Source: Gautieria morchelliformis
Lineage: Eukaryota > Basidiomycota > Agaricomycetes > Gomphales > Gomphaceae
DNA: 64,000 nt
NCBI GenBank assembly: GCA_015179125.1
Contig: WHVA01000043.1
Location: 248,001 to 312,000, forward strand
Reading direction: 5' to 3'
Below the pieces are notes generated by a model that saw nothing but the letters and a program-made list of their open reading frames with translations, was not told where the DNA came from and made no database searches. Shown here in pieces: positions 54,214-64,000 of the stretch. The position numbers were made by a program, and so were the translations under genes. How positions within the stretch are numbered: the first letter of the stretch is position 1; every line of letters starts with the position of its first letter.

Positions 54214-54218
54214 CATCT

Positions 54219-54990
54219 ATCTGCCATCCCCTCGCTTTGACAGTCCTCTGCCTCGACCTATTAACCCACGCCTCCTTCAATCGTTATGGGACCCTCTACC
54301 CATTTCTTCCAAACCATAAGTATGCGCTCTTCAGCCGAGATGGTGGCCCGTAAGGCTGACTTGGCGTTTTACCTTCCTTCAGGAGTCAGTAATTAACAGT
54401 GTCTCGGGATGCACACCAACCCCTTAGAAATCCTGTAGGTCAATATACCAAGAAAACGAAATACCAAAAAATTACGGTTTGAGTTCGATGAAGACCTGGG
54501 GGAGGTGGTTTTATTCCTGGGAGAGGCAGTCGAGCTGCGCCCTGAAACTCACCTTGACCAATCGGCCTCCCCCAACATCATTGCAAGAATGTGCGTTCCG
54601 CCTAAGTCGTAGGCCAGGGCTCTGGTGGCGGTTGCGCCTGATTTAGCGCCCACGAGCATCTTACCTCAGCAAGGGTTTAGCGACCGTCCTCTTCACCTGC
54701 ATGCTTCGCACACGCATCCTCGCCACAGGTAAAGTACCAATTTTTTGGCTTTCTTTCCGCGTGCACACTAACTTTGCACTGTTTAGTTTCCTTTGTGCTC
54801 TATTTTAAGACTACGGATAGTCACCCAGTGTGAGTGTAGGTACATACCGATACAAATCCAAACAAGATATCTGAGGCACGTTACATCTCAGGTAATTGAG
54901 CTCCGAGCCTTTAGGTTCGCCGTTCAGTGTTAAGCCAACGTTTCCTATTCTGCAGTGAACGCCACTACCACGGCAATCCTGCGAACAGCC
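54219..54990. other. Upstream region of the F-box gene
   Basis: No separate gene. A short upstream frame (ATG 54701, MLRTRILAT) with a GTAAAG donor could join in phase to the TGCAG acceptor at 54951-54955 and extend the F-box protein by about twenty residues; this is possible but unsupported. Confidence 0.35.
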
Positions 54991-55959
54991 ATGGATAGGC
55001 TAGCCCTGGAACTCATTGATGACATTATCGGTCATGTTGACGATGACGATGTTAGCGGCTCTGACCTGCTCGCCTGCTCGCAGGTTTGCCGTTTTTGGCT
55101 TCCCTCAAGCCAACGTCGCCTCTTTCACCACATAGAGTTTCGATCTTTCATAATTCACGAGATCCATGCACAACTCCAGCGACTGGCTCATGTTCTACTC
55201 AACTCGCCCCATCTTGCCAGTTACATCCGAGTGCTAGACCTACCTGACATGTCGTGCTATCTGCTCGCTGCATGCTGCGAGGCCCGCGGGCTCCCCTTTC
55301 CAGGTCGGATTGCAATAGATAAGCCACTCTCCTCCCTATTGCACAAGGTCACCCAGGTACAGAAACTGAAAATTTGGAACATGCCTTGGGATATCTTACC
55401 GGGAAAGCTCAGACAGTCGCTTTGCCGGGTACTCGAGCTGCCCTCGATTGTGTTTGTATATATCCACCGTGGTCAATTTATCAGCAATGACACCTTTACG
55501 AACTTTATAAATCACGCCCGAGGCCCGATAGGCCTCTCCTTAACTTTTGTCGACACGTCATGGGTTCCTCCGCCTCCTTTCAAACTGGACAAGTTCGAGC
55601 GAAGTCGCATTTGTCACCTTACTCGCCTGGATATGAGGTTCTGGGACAATTCCAGATTTTCTAACTGGCTGCTTCGTTCTTTCAAACTGGAAACCAAACA
55701 AGCGGAGGACAATATAGACAAGGTCGAGCGGCATCGCATTTGCCGCCTTACTAGCCTGGATATGAGGTGCTGGGACATTTCCAGGTTTGTTAACTGGCTC
55801 CTGGAACCTCAATTTCATGTGGACGCATCGCATCTCCATACATTGCATATACATCTCCCTGACATTATTGAAGACGACGGTGTCAACGGGCTACTTTGTG
55901 CCATCGGCAGCTCACTCCGGCACCTCTCTATTTTCCTGTCATATTATGAGTGTGAGTGA
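54991..55959 (+). CDS. F-box protein, C-terminus lost
   Basis: The start is the ATG at 54991 (MDRLALELIDDIIGHVDDDD). The F-box follows at once: LALELIDDIIGHV...LLACSQVCRFWLPSSQRRLF. F-box proteins bind Skp1 in SCF ubiquitin ligases; the rest of the protein, here leucine-rich without clear LRR spacing, would choose the substrate. Agaricomycetes have many such genes. The segment RICHLTRLDMRFWDNSRFSNW recurs as RICRLTSLDMRCWDISRFVNW about 45 residues later, an internal duplication. The frame stops at 55957, but family-like sequence (DFGATAPFFNLAFNVNLEML, HLKVRRQCLSTISRVLST) continues in another frame to about 56100, where the 36-bp array begins. The gene is thus interrupted and its end replaced by the array. 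Confidence 0.75.
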   Translation: MDRLALELIDDIIGHVDDDDVSGSDLLACSQVCRFWLPSSQRRLFHHIEFRSFIIHEIHAQLQRLAHVLLNSPHLASYIRVLDLPDMSCYLLAACCEARGLPFPGRIAIDKPLSSLLHKVTQVQKLKIWNMPWDILPGKLRQSLCRVLELPSIVFVYIHRGQFISNDTFTNFINHARGPIGLSLTFVDTSWVPPPPFKLDKFERSRICHLTRLDMRFWDNSRFSNWLLRSFKLETKQAEDNIDKVERHRICRLTSLDMRCWDISRFVNWLLEPQFHVDASHLHTLHIHLPDIIEDDGVNGLLCAIGSSLRHLSIFLSYYECE

Positions 55960-56394
55960 CCACCTGTTTGATTGAATACAAAAACCTTCCTGACTTCGGA
56001 GCAACAGCCCCCTTTTTCAATCTAGCGTTTAACGTGAACCTTGAAATGTTAAGTCTGGTTCACCTGAAAGTGCGACGTCAATGTCTATCCACCATAAGCA
56101 GGGTCCTGTCTACGAATGGTGCATGTGCACCGTATCCCACCGACCCTCAGTGTGGTGCACATGGACCGTATCCCGCTGCCCTCAGTACGGTGCAGGTGCA
56201 CCGTATGCCGCTGCCCCTCAGTACGGTGCACCTGCACCGTAGGCCGCTGCCCCTCAGTATGGTGCACCTGCACCATAGGCCGCTGCCCCTCCGAACGGTG
56301 CAGGTGCACCGTATCCCGCTGACCCTCCGTACGGTGCAAGTGTACCATATGTTGCCGCCCATCCGCACGGTGCACGTGCACCGTATCCTGCTGC

Positions 56395-57040
56395 TAGTGA
56401 TGGGCATGGCCTGGCCCAGGCCGTGAGCCGAGCCAGGCCGAGCCGCCAATAGGCCGGGCCAAGCCAGGCCAAAGCCGTTGGTGCATCCGGCTCCATGGCC
56501 CGGCTCAGGTTTTTCCAGGCCAAAGCCGAGCCAGGAAGCCGTGGCCTGGCGAGCGCCTAAATACAGGACCTTCGGTCACCAAAAAGGGTATGTTTGCTCT
56601 GATACTGGTGGGTATATAACATTTTTCAATGATATGTAGTGTAGTTACAGTCGCCTTGCGTTATTTTTGGTTTAAAACATTAATTTTTCTGTCATAGCGG
56701 ACTTGTAAAACGCTTCCCTGTCATCGGCTAGTACTCGGCTCGATGTTCCGCGACGTTTAGAACGTGGAATTTAGGAATTTAGCTCTACGGAAAGTCACCC
56801 AATGATGTATCTACACTTCGCAGGCATATGTGAGCGTTTCACAAGGTAATAGTGTATATATCACAGTTATTAACCTTACTAATCTATCCCACCAACAGGC
56901 CACGGCCCAAGCCAAGGCCAAGCCCGAGCCGAGCCAGGCCAAGTGCTAATGGCCTGGCTCAGGTTTTTAGCAAGCCAAAGCCAGGGCGAGCCAGGCCAAA
57001 GCCACGGCTTTCAGGCCAAGCCAGGCCGTGCCCATCACTA
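56395..57040. mobile_element. Non-autonomous hAT-type element, 646 bp
   Basis: The left end starts TAGTGATGGGCATGGCCTGG and the right end is its inverted match (...CCAGGCCGTGCCCATCACTA). The 8 bases outside, CCTGCTGC, are identical (56387-56394 and 57041-57048). Subterminal regions are packed with GGCCAAGCC/GAGCCAGGCC words, as in many hAT elements, and the middle is AT-rich with no coding. An 8-bp duplication fits hAT. The element looks whole and mobilised in trans. Confidence 0.9.
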
Positions 57041-57200
57041 CCTGCTGCCCCTCCGTACGGTGCATGTGCACTATACTACAACGCCTGTGGGTACGGTGCA
57101 TGTGCACCATACGACACCTGTTGGTATGGTGAATATGTGCCATACCCGGCCTGCGAGGACAGTGCACACGGTAGGCCACCTGGCTGTACGATGTACCTGT

Positions 57201-57262
57201 ACCATACGCCGCCCCTCTCGGTACGGTGCACGTGCACCGTACTGTGAGGGGCGGCGTATGGT
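57201..57262. repeat. 62-bp palindrome at the array orientation switch
   Basis: 57201-57231 is the reverse complement of 57232-57262 except for one 3-base block on each side (TCG and TGT). Weaker inverted similarity extends to about 57187 and 57275. It marks the point where array units turn from plus to minus orientation. Confidence 0.85.
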
Positions 57263-57499
57263 GCGCGTGCATCGTACTGAGGGGCAGCGGCCTACGGTGC
57301 GTGTGCACCGTACTGAGGGGCAGCGGCCTGCGCATACAGTGCACGTGGGACCTCTTTTGCACTCCGACCACCACCATCGGCAGGGCGCTTAACTGGTTCT
57401 AAGCAAGTTCTCGGCATATCAGCGAAGCTACACTCCCAAAACGCCCTCTCTACGCACCAAGAGGACACGAATCCACCCATCGACCCCGCCCTGGCCCCG

Positions 57500-59413
57500 A
57501 TGTCGAACGAAGCGTCAACGAGCGGGGCGAGGGGAAGAGTCACTCCGACACAACGGCAGGCGACAACCCCGGCTATGGCGCAGACCAAGTTAGACACCCA
57601 GGGCCGAATACAGCCCAAAGTGACAGCGGCCCCGGCTAAGGAAAAACAGGCTGAGACGACGAGGCGAGCTGCACCCTCCGCTGAGAAACGGGCGCCTACG
57701 ACTCGCCCAGTCACCAGAGGGGCGGCAGCAGACACGGAGACGCTCACCCATGAGGAAATAAGGGGCCTGCCAGGCCAGGAAGTAACGAACGATGAAGAAG
57801 GTAAGCAGTACCTTGAACGCACCCTACTAACAGTACCAGGCGCTTCCTGGACGATCGACGTGCTGTCCACTGCACTACTGCAGGCCACGCAGTACAAAGG
57901 CGTGCCGCGCCAAGCGGTCAACGCGATGCGATCCGTCGCCTTCGTGATGGAGCGGCTAGGGGACGAAGCGAGAAGCGAGAGGATCGTGGAGATGGTAAAG
58001 GAAGGAGTAGGGGTGGAAAGGGCGGAGCTCGCAGGCCAGATACAAGAGGCCGCGGCCATGCTCAGCAAAGCCACCACGATAATCGAAGGCGCGGCCAGTC
58101 TTTCCCGCCAGGTGGTGGAGGACGCGGCGGCGGCCGTGACAGCGATACAGTCGGTGACCACTACAGTCGCCACGTCAGCATCCCAAATCAACGAATCCAT
58201 GGCAACCTACCGGGACGTCATCTTAAAAGCCGCGTCCACACCACAGCGGGCACCGACGGAGGCGACCACCCTGGACGCCAGGGTAAGAGCGAGGGAAGGC
58301 GTAAAGCAGAGACAGGTGTTAGTGGATGCGGCAAGCGCAGGAGATCGCATCCTAGGGGACCTTGACAATGCCCACCTCATTCTGAAAGCCAACGAAATCA
58401 TTGCCAGCATGGGCTCAGAAGACTCCCATGCCGTGGTCAGCGCCAGAAGACTCGCCAACGGGGGCATTCTCTTTGAACTCAGCTCCGAGGAGGCAGCAAG
58501 ATGGCTCAATGAGGTGTGACACAGGGTTCAATTCACAGAGGCATTAGCCCCAGACGCGAGAATGAAGATGCGCCTCTTCCCGCTGGTACTCCAATTCGTT
58601 CCACTACACTTCGAGCCAGAGAGGGAAGGCGAGCTCATGGGAATAGAGGAAAACAACCGGATCCCTCGCGGGGCGGTAGACAAGGCCAGGTGGATCAAGC
58701 CAACGCAGCGCCGGGCGGCCAACCAAACCTGCGGCCATGCGCTGGTCACCTTCACCACTCCAGAAACGGCCAATAGGGTGCTCACGGAGGGGCTGATAAT
58801 ATGCCAGAAACGGGTGTACGCCGAAAAATGCAAGAAGGAGCCCATTAGATGCCTCAAATGCCACGGATGGAACCATCTATCCTATGAATGCTCGCAATAA
58901 TACGACACGTGCGGCACCTGCGGGGGGAGACACAGGACAGCAACATGCAGCCACGCAAGACAGTTCTGCGTGTCATGCAGGTCGAATGACCACGCAAGTT
59001 GGGCTAGGACCTGCCCCACCTTCCTTGGTAAGTGCGCGGAAATGGATGCAAAACTGATCGAGAACCAGCTGCCATACTTCCCCACGGAGGAGGCTTGGAC
59101 GCACGTGTTGCAGCCGCCCAAACCGCCTCCGCCACCCCCAATACCCATGGTAACAGCCCAGCCAAACGCAGCGACGCACGATGTAGGCTGGGAAACAGTT
59201 CATCACAGGAAGGGCGGCTTCAGACAGATGACCCTACCGTACGGGCGCAGGACGCCGCCCCCACAGGATGGACGCATGGCACAGCCAATTTCCCCTCGAC
59301 ATCATACCAGCCCGGCCACTTCCCCCAACAACATCAGCATCGGCCCCTCCATCAGGGGGGGCAGCACAGGCAGAGAGGAAGGGACGCCCCGCCGAACCAC
59401 CCGCAATGAATAG
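57500..59413 (+). CDS. LINE ORF1 (Gag-like), two internal stops
   Basis: From ATG 57500 (MSNEASTSGARGRV). The N-terminal third is Ala/Thr/Arg-rich and basic, then a helical, probably coiled-coil part (ERIVEMVKEGVGVERAELA, ATTIIEGAASLSRQVVEDAA), an RRM-like region (NAHLILKANEIIASMGS...FELSSEEAARWL), and three zinc knuckles, the first CLKCHGWNHLSYEC and the last CVSCRSNDHASWARTC, followed by a proline-rich tail. In-frame stops are TGA at 58517 and TAA at 58898; coding continues in the same frame after each. ORF1 proteins bind element RNA. It overlaps ORF2 by eight bases (ATGAATAG, 59406-59413). Confidence 0.8.
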
Positions 59414-62400
59414 AGAGATAGGACCCACACCGAAGAGACTGAGACTATACCAACAAAACCTCAACAAGTCCGACAAAGCCCAATACGACCTCATCAACTC
59501 CGCGGCGCACAAGGAGTGGGACCTGCTACTGCTGCAAGAGCCTTACATCGACATGCTGGGAAATACAAAGGCGAACTATCACTGGCGAGTACTATACCCT
59601 TCCTCCCATCTCACTGACACTTCTACCAAGCGATCGGTCATCCTGGTGAACGCGGCGCTGGACACCAATACGTGGTCGCAGGTCCCGGTCGCAGGAACCA
59701 ACGACGTCACAGCCATTCAGTTCAAGCATCTCCAGGGAAAAATGACCATCTTCAACATCTACAACAACTGTGAGCATTCTGCAGCGCTGAGAGTGGTGGA
59801 CAACTTCGTCAGCTCAGAGCGCGAACGCATCCTGCAACATGGGGCGGACTCCATGATATGGTGCGGTGACTTCAACCGTCACCACCCCATGTGGGATGAG
59901 GAAAGAAGCCACCACCTCTTCACGGCAGACGCGACCAGAGCCGCTGAGGAGCTGATCTCTCTGATAGCAGATCACAACTTAGCTATGGCACTACCAAGAC
60001 ACCTTCCCACTCTGCAATCAATGTCGACAAAAAATTGGACGAGGGTCGACAATATATTCTGAACGGACAACATTGTCGACTCGGTCATCACCTGCGACAC
60101 CGCCCCCAGCAGGAGAGGCCCCGGCACGGATCACGTGCCTATCCTTACCACGCTGGACGTCGACGTAGCGGTCAAAGAGCCTGAGCCGTTCCGCAACTTT
60201 CGAATGGTGGACTGGGACGAGTTTAGGGAGTGGCTGGCGGAACTCCTGGAGGAAGTTCCAGACGTGAAGGAGATTGGCACCGTAGATGAGTTCAACAAGA
60301 TGGTCAACATGCTGACGGTGGCTATCCAGGATGCCATCGACTCGGTCGTACCGCTCTCAAAGCCAGTACCACACTCCAGGAGATGGTGGAATAGGGAACT
60401 ATCGGAGCTAAAAAAGGCCAAGAACCGACTGAATAATCTATCTTATATACATCGTGCCAATGCTGACCACCCCGCCCATGTAGAACACAGAGAGATCGGA
60501 GAAAAGTACGGCAAGGCGATCAGCGCGGCAAAGGCGCAACACTGGATCGACTACCTGGAGGGGCTCGACAAAGGGCTGCTGTGGAGGGCAAACAGGTACC
60601 TGACCAACCCTGCCACGGACGGGGGAAGGTCAAGGATCCCGGCACTGCGCACTACCAGCGCCGGGAGCAGCGCGCAGGTGGCAGAAACCAACGAGGACAA
60701 GAGCAAGGCACTAGCAGCAGCGTTCTTCCCGCCCAAGCCAGCCGAGTCACAAGTACCACCAGGCTATCGATACCCAAAACGGGTGCCGCACGACTTCCAG
60801 CTCCACGAGGACCAGCTCAGACGTCAGCTGGGACGGCTGAAACCCCACAAGGCGCCGGGGGACGACGGGATCCCGAACATCATCCTAAAGGAGTCGGTGG
60901 ATCTGCTTGCTGAGTACCTCATCTGCATCTACCGGGCCACTTTTGCGCTGAATACCTACAGTGATGGCTGGAAGGCCTGGATCACGGTGGTCATAAGAAA
61001 ACCGGGAAAGGCCGCCTACGACGTCCCAAAGGCATACTGACCCATCGCTCTCCTCAACACAATAGGAAAGGTCCTCTCGGCGATCGTTGCCGAGGACCTG
61101 GTCTATATGACAGAGAAGTACGGTCTCTTACCAGCTAACCACTTCGGGGGAAGGCCGGGAAGGACGACTACGGACTCTATCCATCTGACGGTCAACAAGA
61201 TAAAGGGCGCGTAGCGGAGGAAGAAAGTAGCTGCCATGCTCTTTCTGGACATAGAGGGCACTTTCCCAAATGCTGTCACAGACCGCCTGCTCCACAATAT
61301 GAGGAAGCAGAAGGTGCCAGAAGCCTACGTGCTCTTCGTTGAACAAATGCTGGACGGCAGGCGCACCAGGCTCAAATTCGACGATTTTGAGTCAGACTGG
61401 GTGCCGATAGACAACGGAATAGGGCAGGGCGACCCACTGTCGATGATCCTATACCTGTTTGCCAATGCTGACCTTCTAGATGTCGCCTCGGGAAAGGGCC
61501 AGGCAGCGATAGCCTATGTGGATGACACCAGCCTATACTCTGAGGGGAGCACGTATGAAGAAGCATATGCTGGCCTGAGGGAGATGTTAATGAAGGAAGG
61601 CGGGGCAAGGGAATGGTCGCAGACCCACCAGTCGCGCTTCGAGAAGTCGAAGTTCGCGGTGGTCGGCTTCTCAAGAAGGCGAGTCCCAGACCCCGAATGT
61701 CCAGGTAAGACCATGCGGGAGCCAAGGCCGGCCTTTGAGTACGAGGGGACGACGGTTCAACCCACCTCAGCACACAAGTTCCTGGGGGTCTACCTTGATG
61801 AAGAGCTCCAGTGGAAAGCGCAGGTGGAGAAGGCGGTGGCGAAAGCCGTTAAGTGGACATTACTTGCCCGCAGATTATCTAAACCTTCCACAGGGATATG
61901 AGCGACATACATGAGACAACTGTACTGTGCGGTCGCAATACCCAAGTTCACCTATGCGGCCGACGTCTGGTTCGTGCCAGTTCAAAGAGAGGGAAGGGGA
62001 AAGAGGGCTACAGGTTCAGTGGGGGTGGTACGCAAACTGACATCTGTACAGCGTATAGCTACCGTCGCTATCAACGGGGCCATGCGCACCACTGCCAGTG
62101 ATGTCCTAGAGGCACATGCCAATGTGCAGCCGATAGAACTGCTACTGTCGGACGTCTGCCACAGGGCGGCCAGCCGCATGATGGCCCTCCCTAAACAACA
62201 TCCTCTCCACCGCCCCATCCGCTCCTGCGCCCGCAGGCTGGTCAAGCGGCACCCATCCCCGATACACCAGCTAACACACAGGTTCAGCCTTGACCTGGCT
62301 GTATATGAGAAGATCATCCCCTTTGCTCATGCACCTGACGCGCCCTGCCTCTTCTCCACGGAGATAGCGGATTCTAGAGAGGATTCGAAGGAGGACGAGG

Positions 62401-63359
62401 ACCGGAGCACGGCGGACATCAAGATCTACGCGGATGGCTCAGGGCTGGATGGGGCTGCAGGAGAAGCAGCGGTCCTGTACAAACAGGGGAGAAGAGTCCC
62501 AGCACTACGGTACCGGCTGGGACCACTCACCAGCCACACCACCTACGAAGCCGAAGCAATCGGCGTCGCGCTGGCCCTCGAGCTGCTGGGGCGAGAGAGA
62601 GGCGTCAGGGCATCAACGATCTTGCTGGATAATCAAGGGGTGATACAGGGGCTGAGAAATGTCCGGCCCAGGTCGGCACAGCACATTCTGGGACACGTAT
62701 ACGATCTGGCAAACAGGACCGTGGCACCCTCCTGGAGGCACCACCTAACCCTGAAGATAGCCTGGATATCGGGTCACGACAAGGTTGCGGGCAATGAGGA
62801 TGCTGATCGGGAGGCTAAGGAGGCAGCTTCAGGAGAGAACAACCAGATGAGTGCCCTCCCGTTCTTCCTGAGAACTGACCCGCTGCCGCGCAGCCTGGCG
62901 GCGGCGAGGCAGGCGTACAGGACGCACGCGGGGCTCACTTGGCGGGAGAGGTGGAGACAATCGCCACGCTACGCTTGACTAGCAAGGATCAATGGCAGCC
63001 TCCCCTCACACAGATATCTTAGCGATACCGCAGCCTTCACGTGTGCACAACAGAGCCTGATTATGCAGCTGTGGACCGGCCATCCGCCGCTCAACAAACA
63101 CTTACACAGGATTAAGAAGGCACCCTCCCCTATGTGCCCAGCGTGTCACAGGGCCGAAGAGACGACCCACCACTTCCTCTTCGACTGCCGCGCACACGAG
63201 CATGCCCTTCATGGGCTACGACGAAAGCTGGGCAGGAAATCCAAGTCAGTCCGGGAACTACTGGGGAAGCGTGATTCGATGGCAGCATTGTTGAGATATG
63301 TTGCCGCGACGGGGTGGCTCAAAGGGACCTTCGGTGATGTCTCTCCCCCATTGCCCTAA
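59406..63359 (+). CDS. LINE ORF2 (endonuclease, reverse transcriptase, RNase H), five internal stops
   Basis: Begins at ATG 59406 (MNREIGPTPKRLRLYQQNLN) inside the end of ORF1, suggesting reinitiation. The endonuclease domain has LLLLQEPYID, WCGDFNRHHPMWD and TDHVPI (about 59460-60145). Reverse transcriptase spans about 60780-61800 with KAPGDDGIPN, LFLDIEGTFPN, GIGQGDPLS and catalytic YVDD at 61515-61526. RNase H spans about 62415-62835 (IYADGSGLDG, DNQGV, SGHDKVAGNEDADREA). The end has CPAC...HHFLFDC. The single frame of 1,317 codons is broken only by stops at 60060 (TGA), 61038 (TGA), 61212 (TAG), 61899 (TGA) and 62976 (TGA). Product would nick DNA and prime reverse transcription at the target. 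Confidence 0.85.
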
Positions 63360-63889
63360 ATTAACAGCAGAATCACTACTCTGGCAGACTACACGCACTG
63401 ATGACGAAACGAGGACAAGGCCCAATCACGAATATGCCCATGCATCATGCCCCTCACCATCGTTCCTCCCACCAAACCACAACCCAAAACTCTCACAACA
63501 CTTCCCATGAAGCCTGTGCAGCGGCGCGTAATGACTCGGCGCAGCAAGATCATGAAGACCCAACAAACCTTTATCCTCTTCAACTGCGGCACTCCTTCTC
63601 GTCGTGCTAGCTCGCTTCGGCGACCAGGCACTTACGAAGCCAGACCACCATCATCAGTAACCACCGAGACATATGAAGGAGTACTTACCTCGCAAGAGTG
63701 GGGCGGTAAACGGTCCAAGGGGCTGGGCCGGCGGGGGGTAATGGGCCCGTCGTCGGTGCAACCGCCTGCTCGAGGACGCAGTGGGTTGGGAGTCCCAGGG
63801 AGCGAGGGGAAAGGCCCACCCATTTTAGGTACAACGTGTGTAGCGACCACCATAGGCCCAGCCTGAGGTCGATTAAAATGATTTAAAAG

Positions 63890-63920
<31 letters not shown>
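63360..63920 (+). other. LINE 3' region and poly(A)
   Basis: No conserved coding; short frames overlap. The poly(A) run begins at 63890 after AAAATGATTTAAAAG and is 32 bases long, unusual length for an old insertion. Confidence 0.75.
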
Positions 63921-63922
<2 letters not shown>

Positions 63923-64000
63923 AGTGCACGTGGCCCGTACTGAGGGTCAGGGGGATATGGTGCACGTGTACGATAACTGCGACGCAGCGGGTTGAGGGAT
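63921..64000 (-). repeat. 36-bp array remainder downstream of the LINE
   Basis: Opens with the second copy of the LINE target duplication (ACAGTGCACGTGG) and continues with GTACTGAGGGTCAG and GGTGCACGTG words, i.e. array units in the minus orientation that also precede the LINE. The window ends inside it. Confidence 0.8.

Larger units (their letters stand above)
56105..57348. repeat. 36-bp array 2, interrupted by a hAT-type element
   Basis: Units of the same type as array 1 at 56105-56394 and again at 57041-57348. In the second part the units become irregular (YGACAPY-type codons) and then switch orientation at about 57231. The array begins at the broken end of the F-box gene and is further split by the LINE; a remainder lies at 63921-64000. 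Confidence 0.85.
57349..63921 (+). mobile_element. LINE retrotransposon, full length, with poly(A) and target duplication
   Basis: A 6.57-kb non-LTR element: short 5' leader (57349-57499), ORF1 with zinc knuckles, ORF2 with endonuclease, reverse transcriptase, RNase H and a C-terminal zinc motif, a 530-bp 3' region and 32 A residues (63890-63921). The 13-bp ACAGTGCACGTGG flanks both sides (57336-57348 and 63921-63933). An RNase H domain plus CCHC-type ORF1 is found in the I/Tad-related groups of fungi; the exact clade was not determined. Both frames are free of frameshifts but contain seven stop codons in total, so this copy cannot make full proteins. Confidence 0.9.

Noticed and set aside
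56085-56449. Minus-strand His/Arg/Thr-rich frames over array 2
   Set aside because: All frames of a 36-bp unit stay open; none has a start, splice site or motif of its own.

Overview
The window looks like a repeat-rich accessory region of a filamentous basidiomycete, most likely an Agaricomycete close to Rhizoctonia/Ceratobasidium. The basis is short (~50 bp) GT-AG introns, a FunK1 kinase, a second fungal kinase-like gene, an F-box gene of the Agaricomycete type, and a C2-NACHT-WD40 gene with near-identical WD repeats. This assignment is inference from family knowledge; no search was run.

Layout. 0-5.6 kb: two Copia remnants meeting tail to tail. 5.5-7.8 kb: a spliced FunK1 kinase whose 3' end abuts Copia sequence. 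8.2-9.9 kb and 24.8-26.6 kb: inverted copies of a block carrying a broken drebrin/ABP1-like actin-binding gene. 10.1-16.8 kb: a WD40 scrap, an LTR-like repeat, one hypothetical spliced gene, and long stretches with little to read. 17.0-24.0 kb: a Copia element whose 3' LTR is apparently split by a 3.2-kb DNA transposon with long inverted ends and an 8-bp target duplication, carrying a kinase-like gene and a second spliced gene. 24.0-24.8 kb: a run of short hairpins. 27.9-35.1 kb: a Gypsy element with two 365-bp LTRs. 35.8-40.8 kb: an open, ten-exon NLR-like gene (C2, NACHT, 13 WD40 repeats, conserved C-terminal tail). 41.5-48.5 kb: an inverted repeat and a direct segmental duplication. 49.4-50.7 kb: a solo LTR just upstream of an intact two-finger C2H2 gene. 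51.0-52.7 kb: a carboxylesterase fragment, a palindromic 36-bp array, and a ~564-bp near-identical piece of the NLR gene. 52.9-54.2 kb: a compact LTR element holding only gag. 55-56 kb: an F-box gene that runs into a second 36-bp array. That array has been hit by a 646-bp hAT-type element and by a 6.6-kb LINE, both with exact target duplications; the LINE fills the rest of the window.

How it fits together. The host genes here are of fast-evolving families (NLR, FunK1 and related kinases, F-box), embedded in nested insertions. Pieces of the NLR family recur at 10.1, 47.1 and 52.2 kb. Insertion order can be read at several places: the TIR element went into a Copia LTR, and the hAT element and the LINE went into the 36-bp array, which itself seems to have replaced the end of the F-box gene. 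Exon boundaries given were read by eye from GT-AG signals and phase agreement. LTR elements are described only as fossils.
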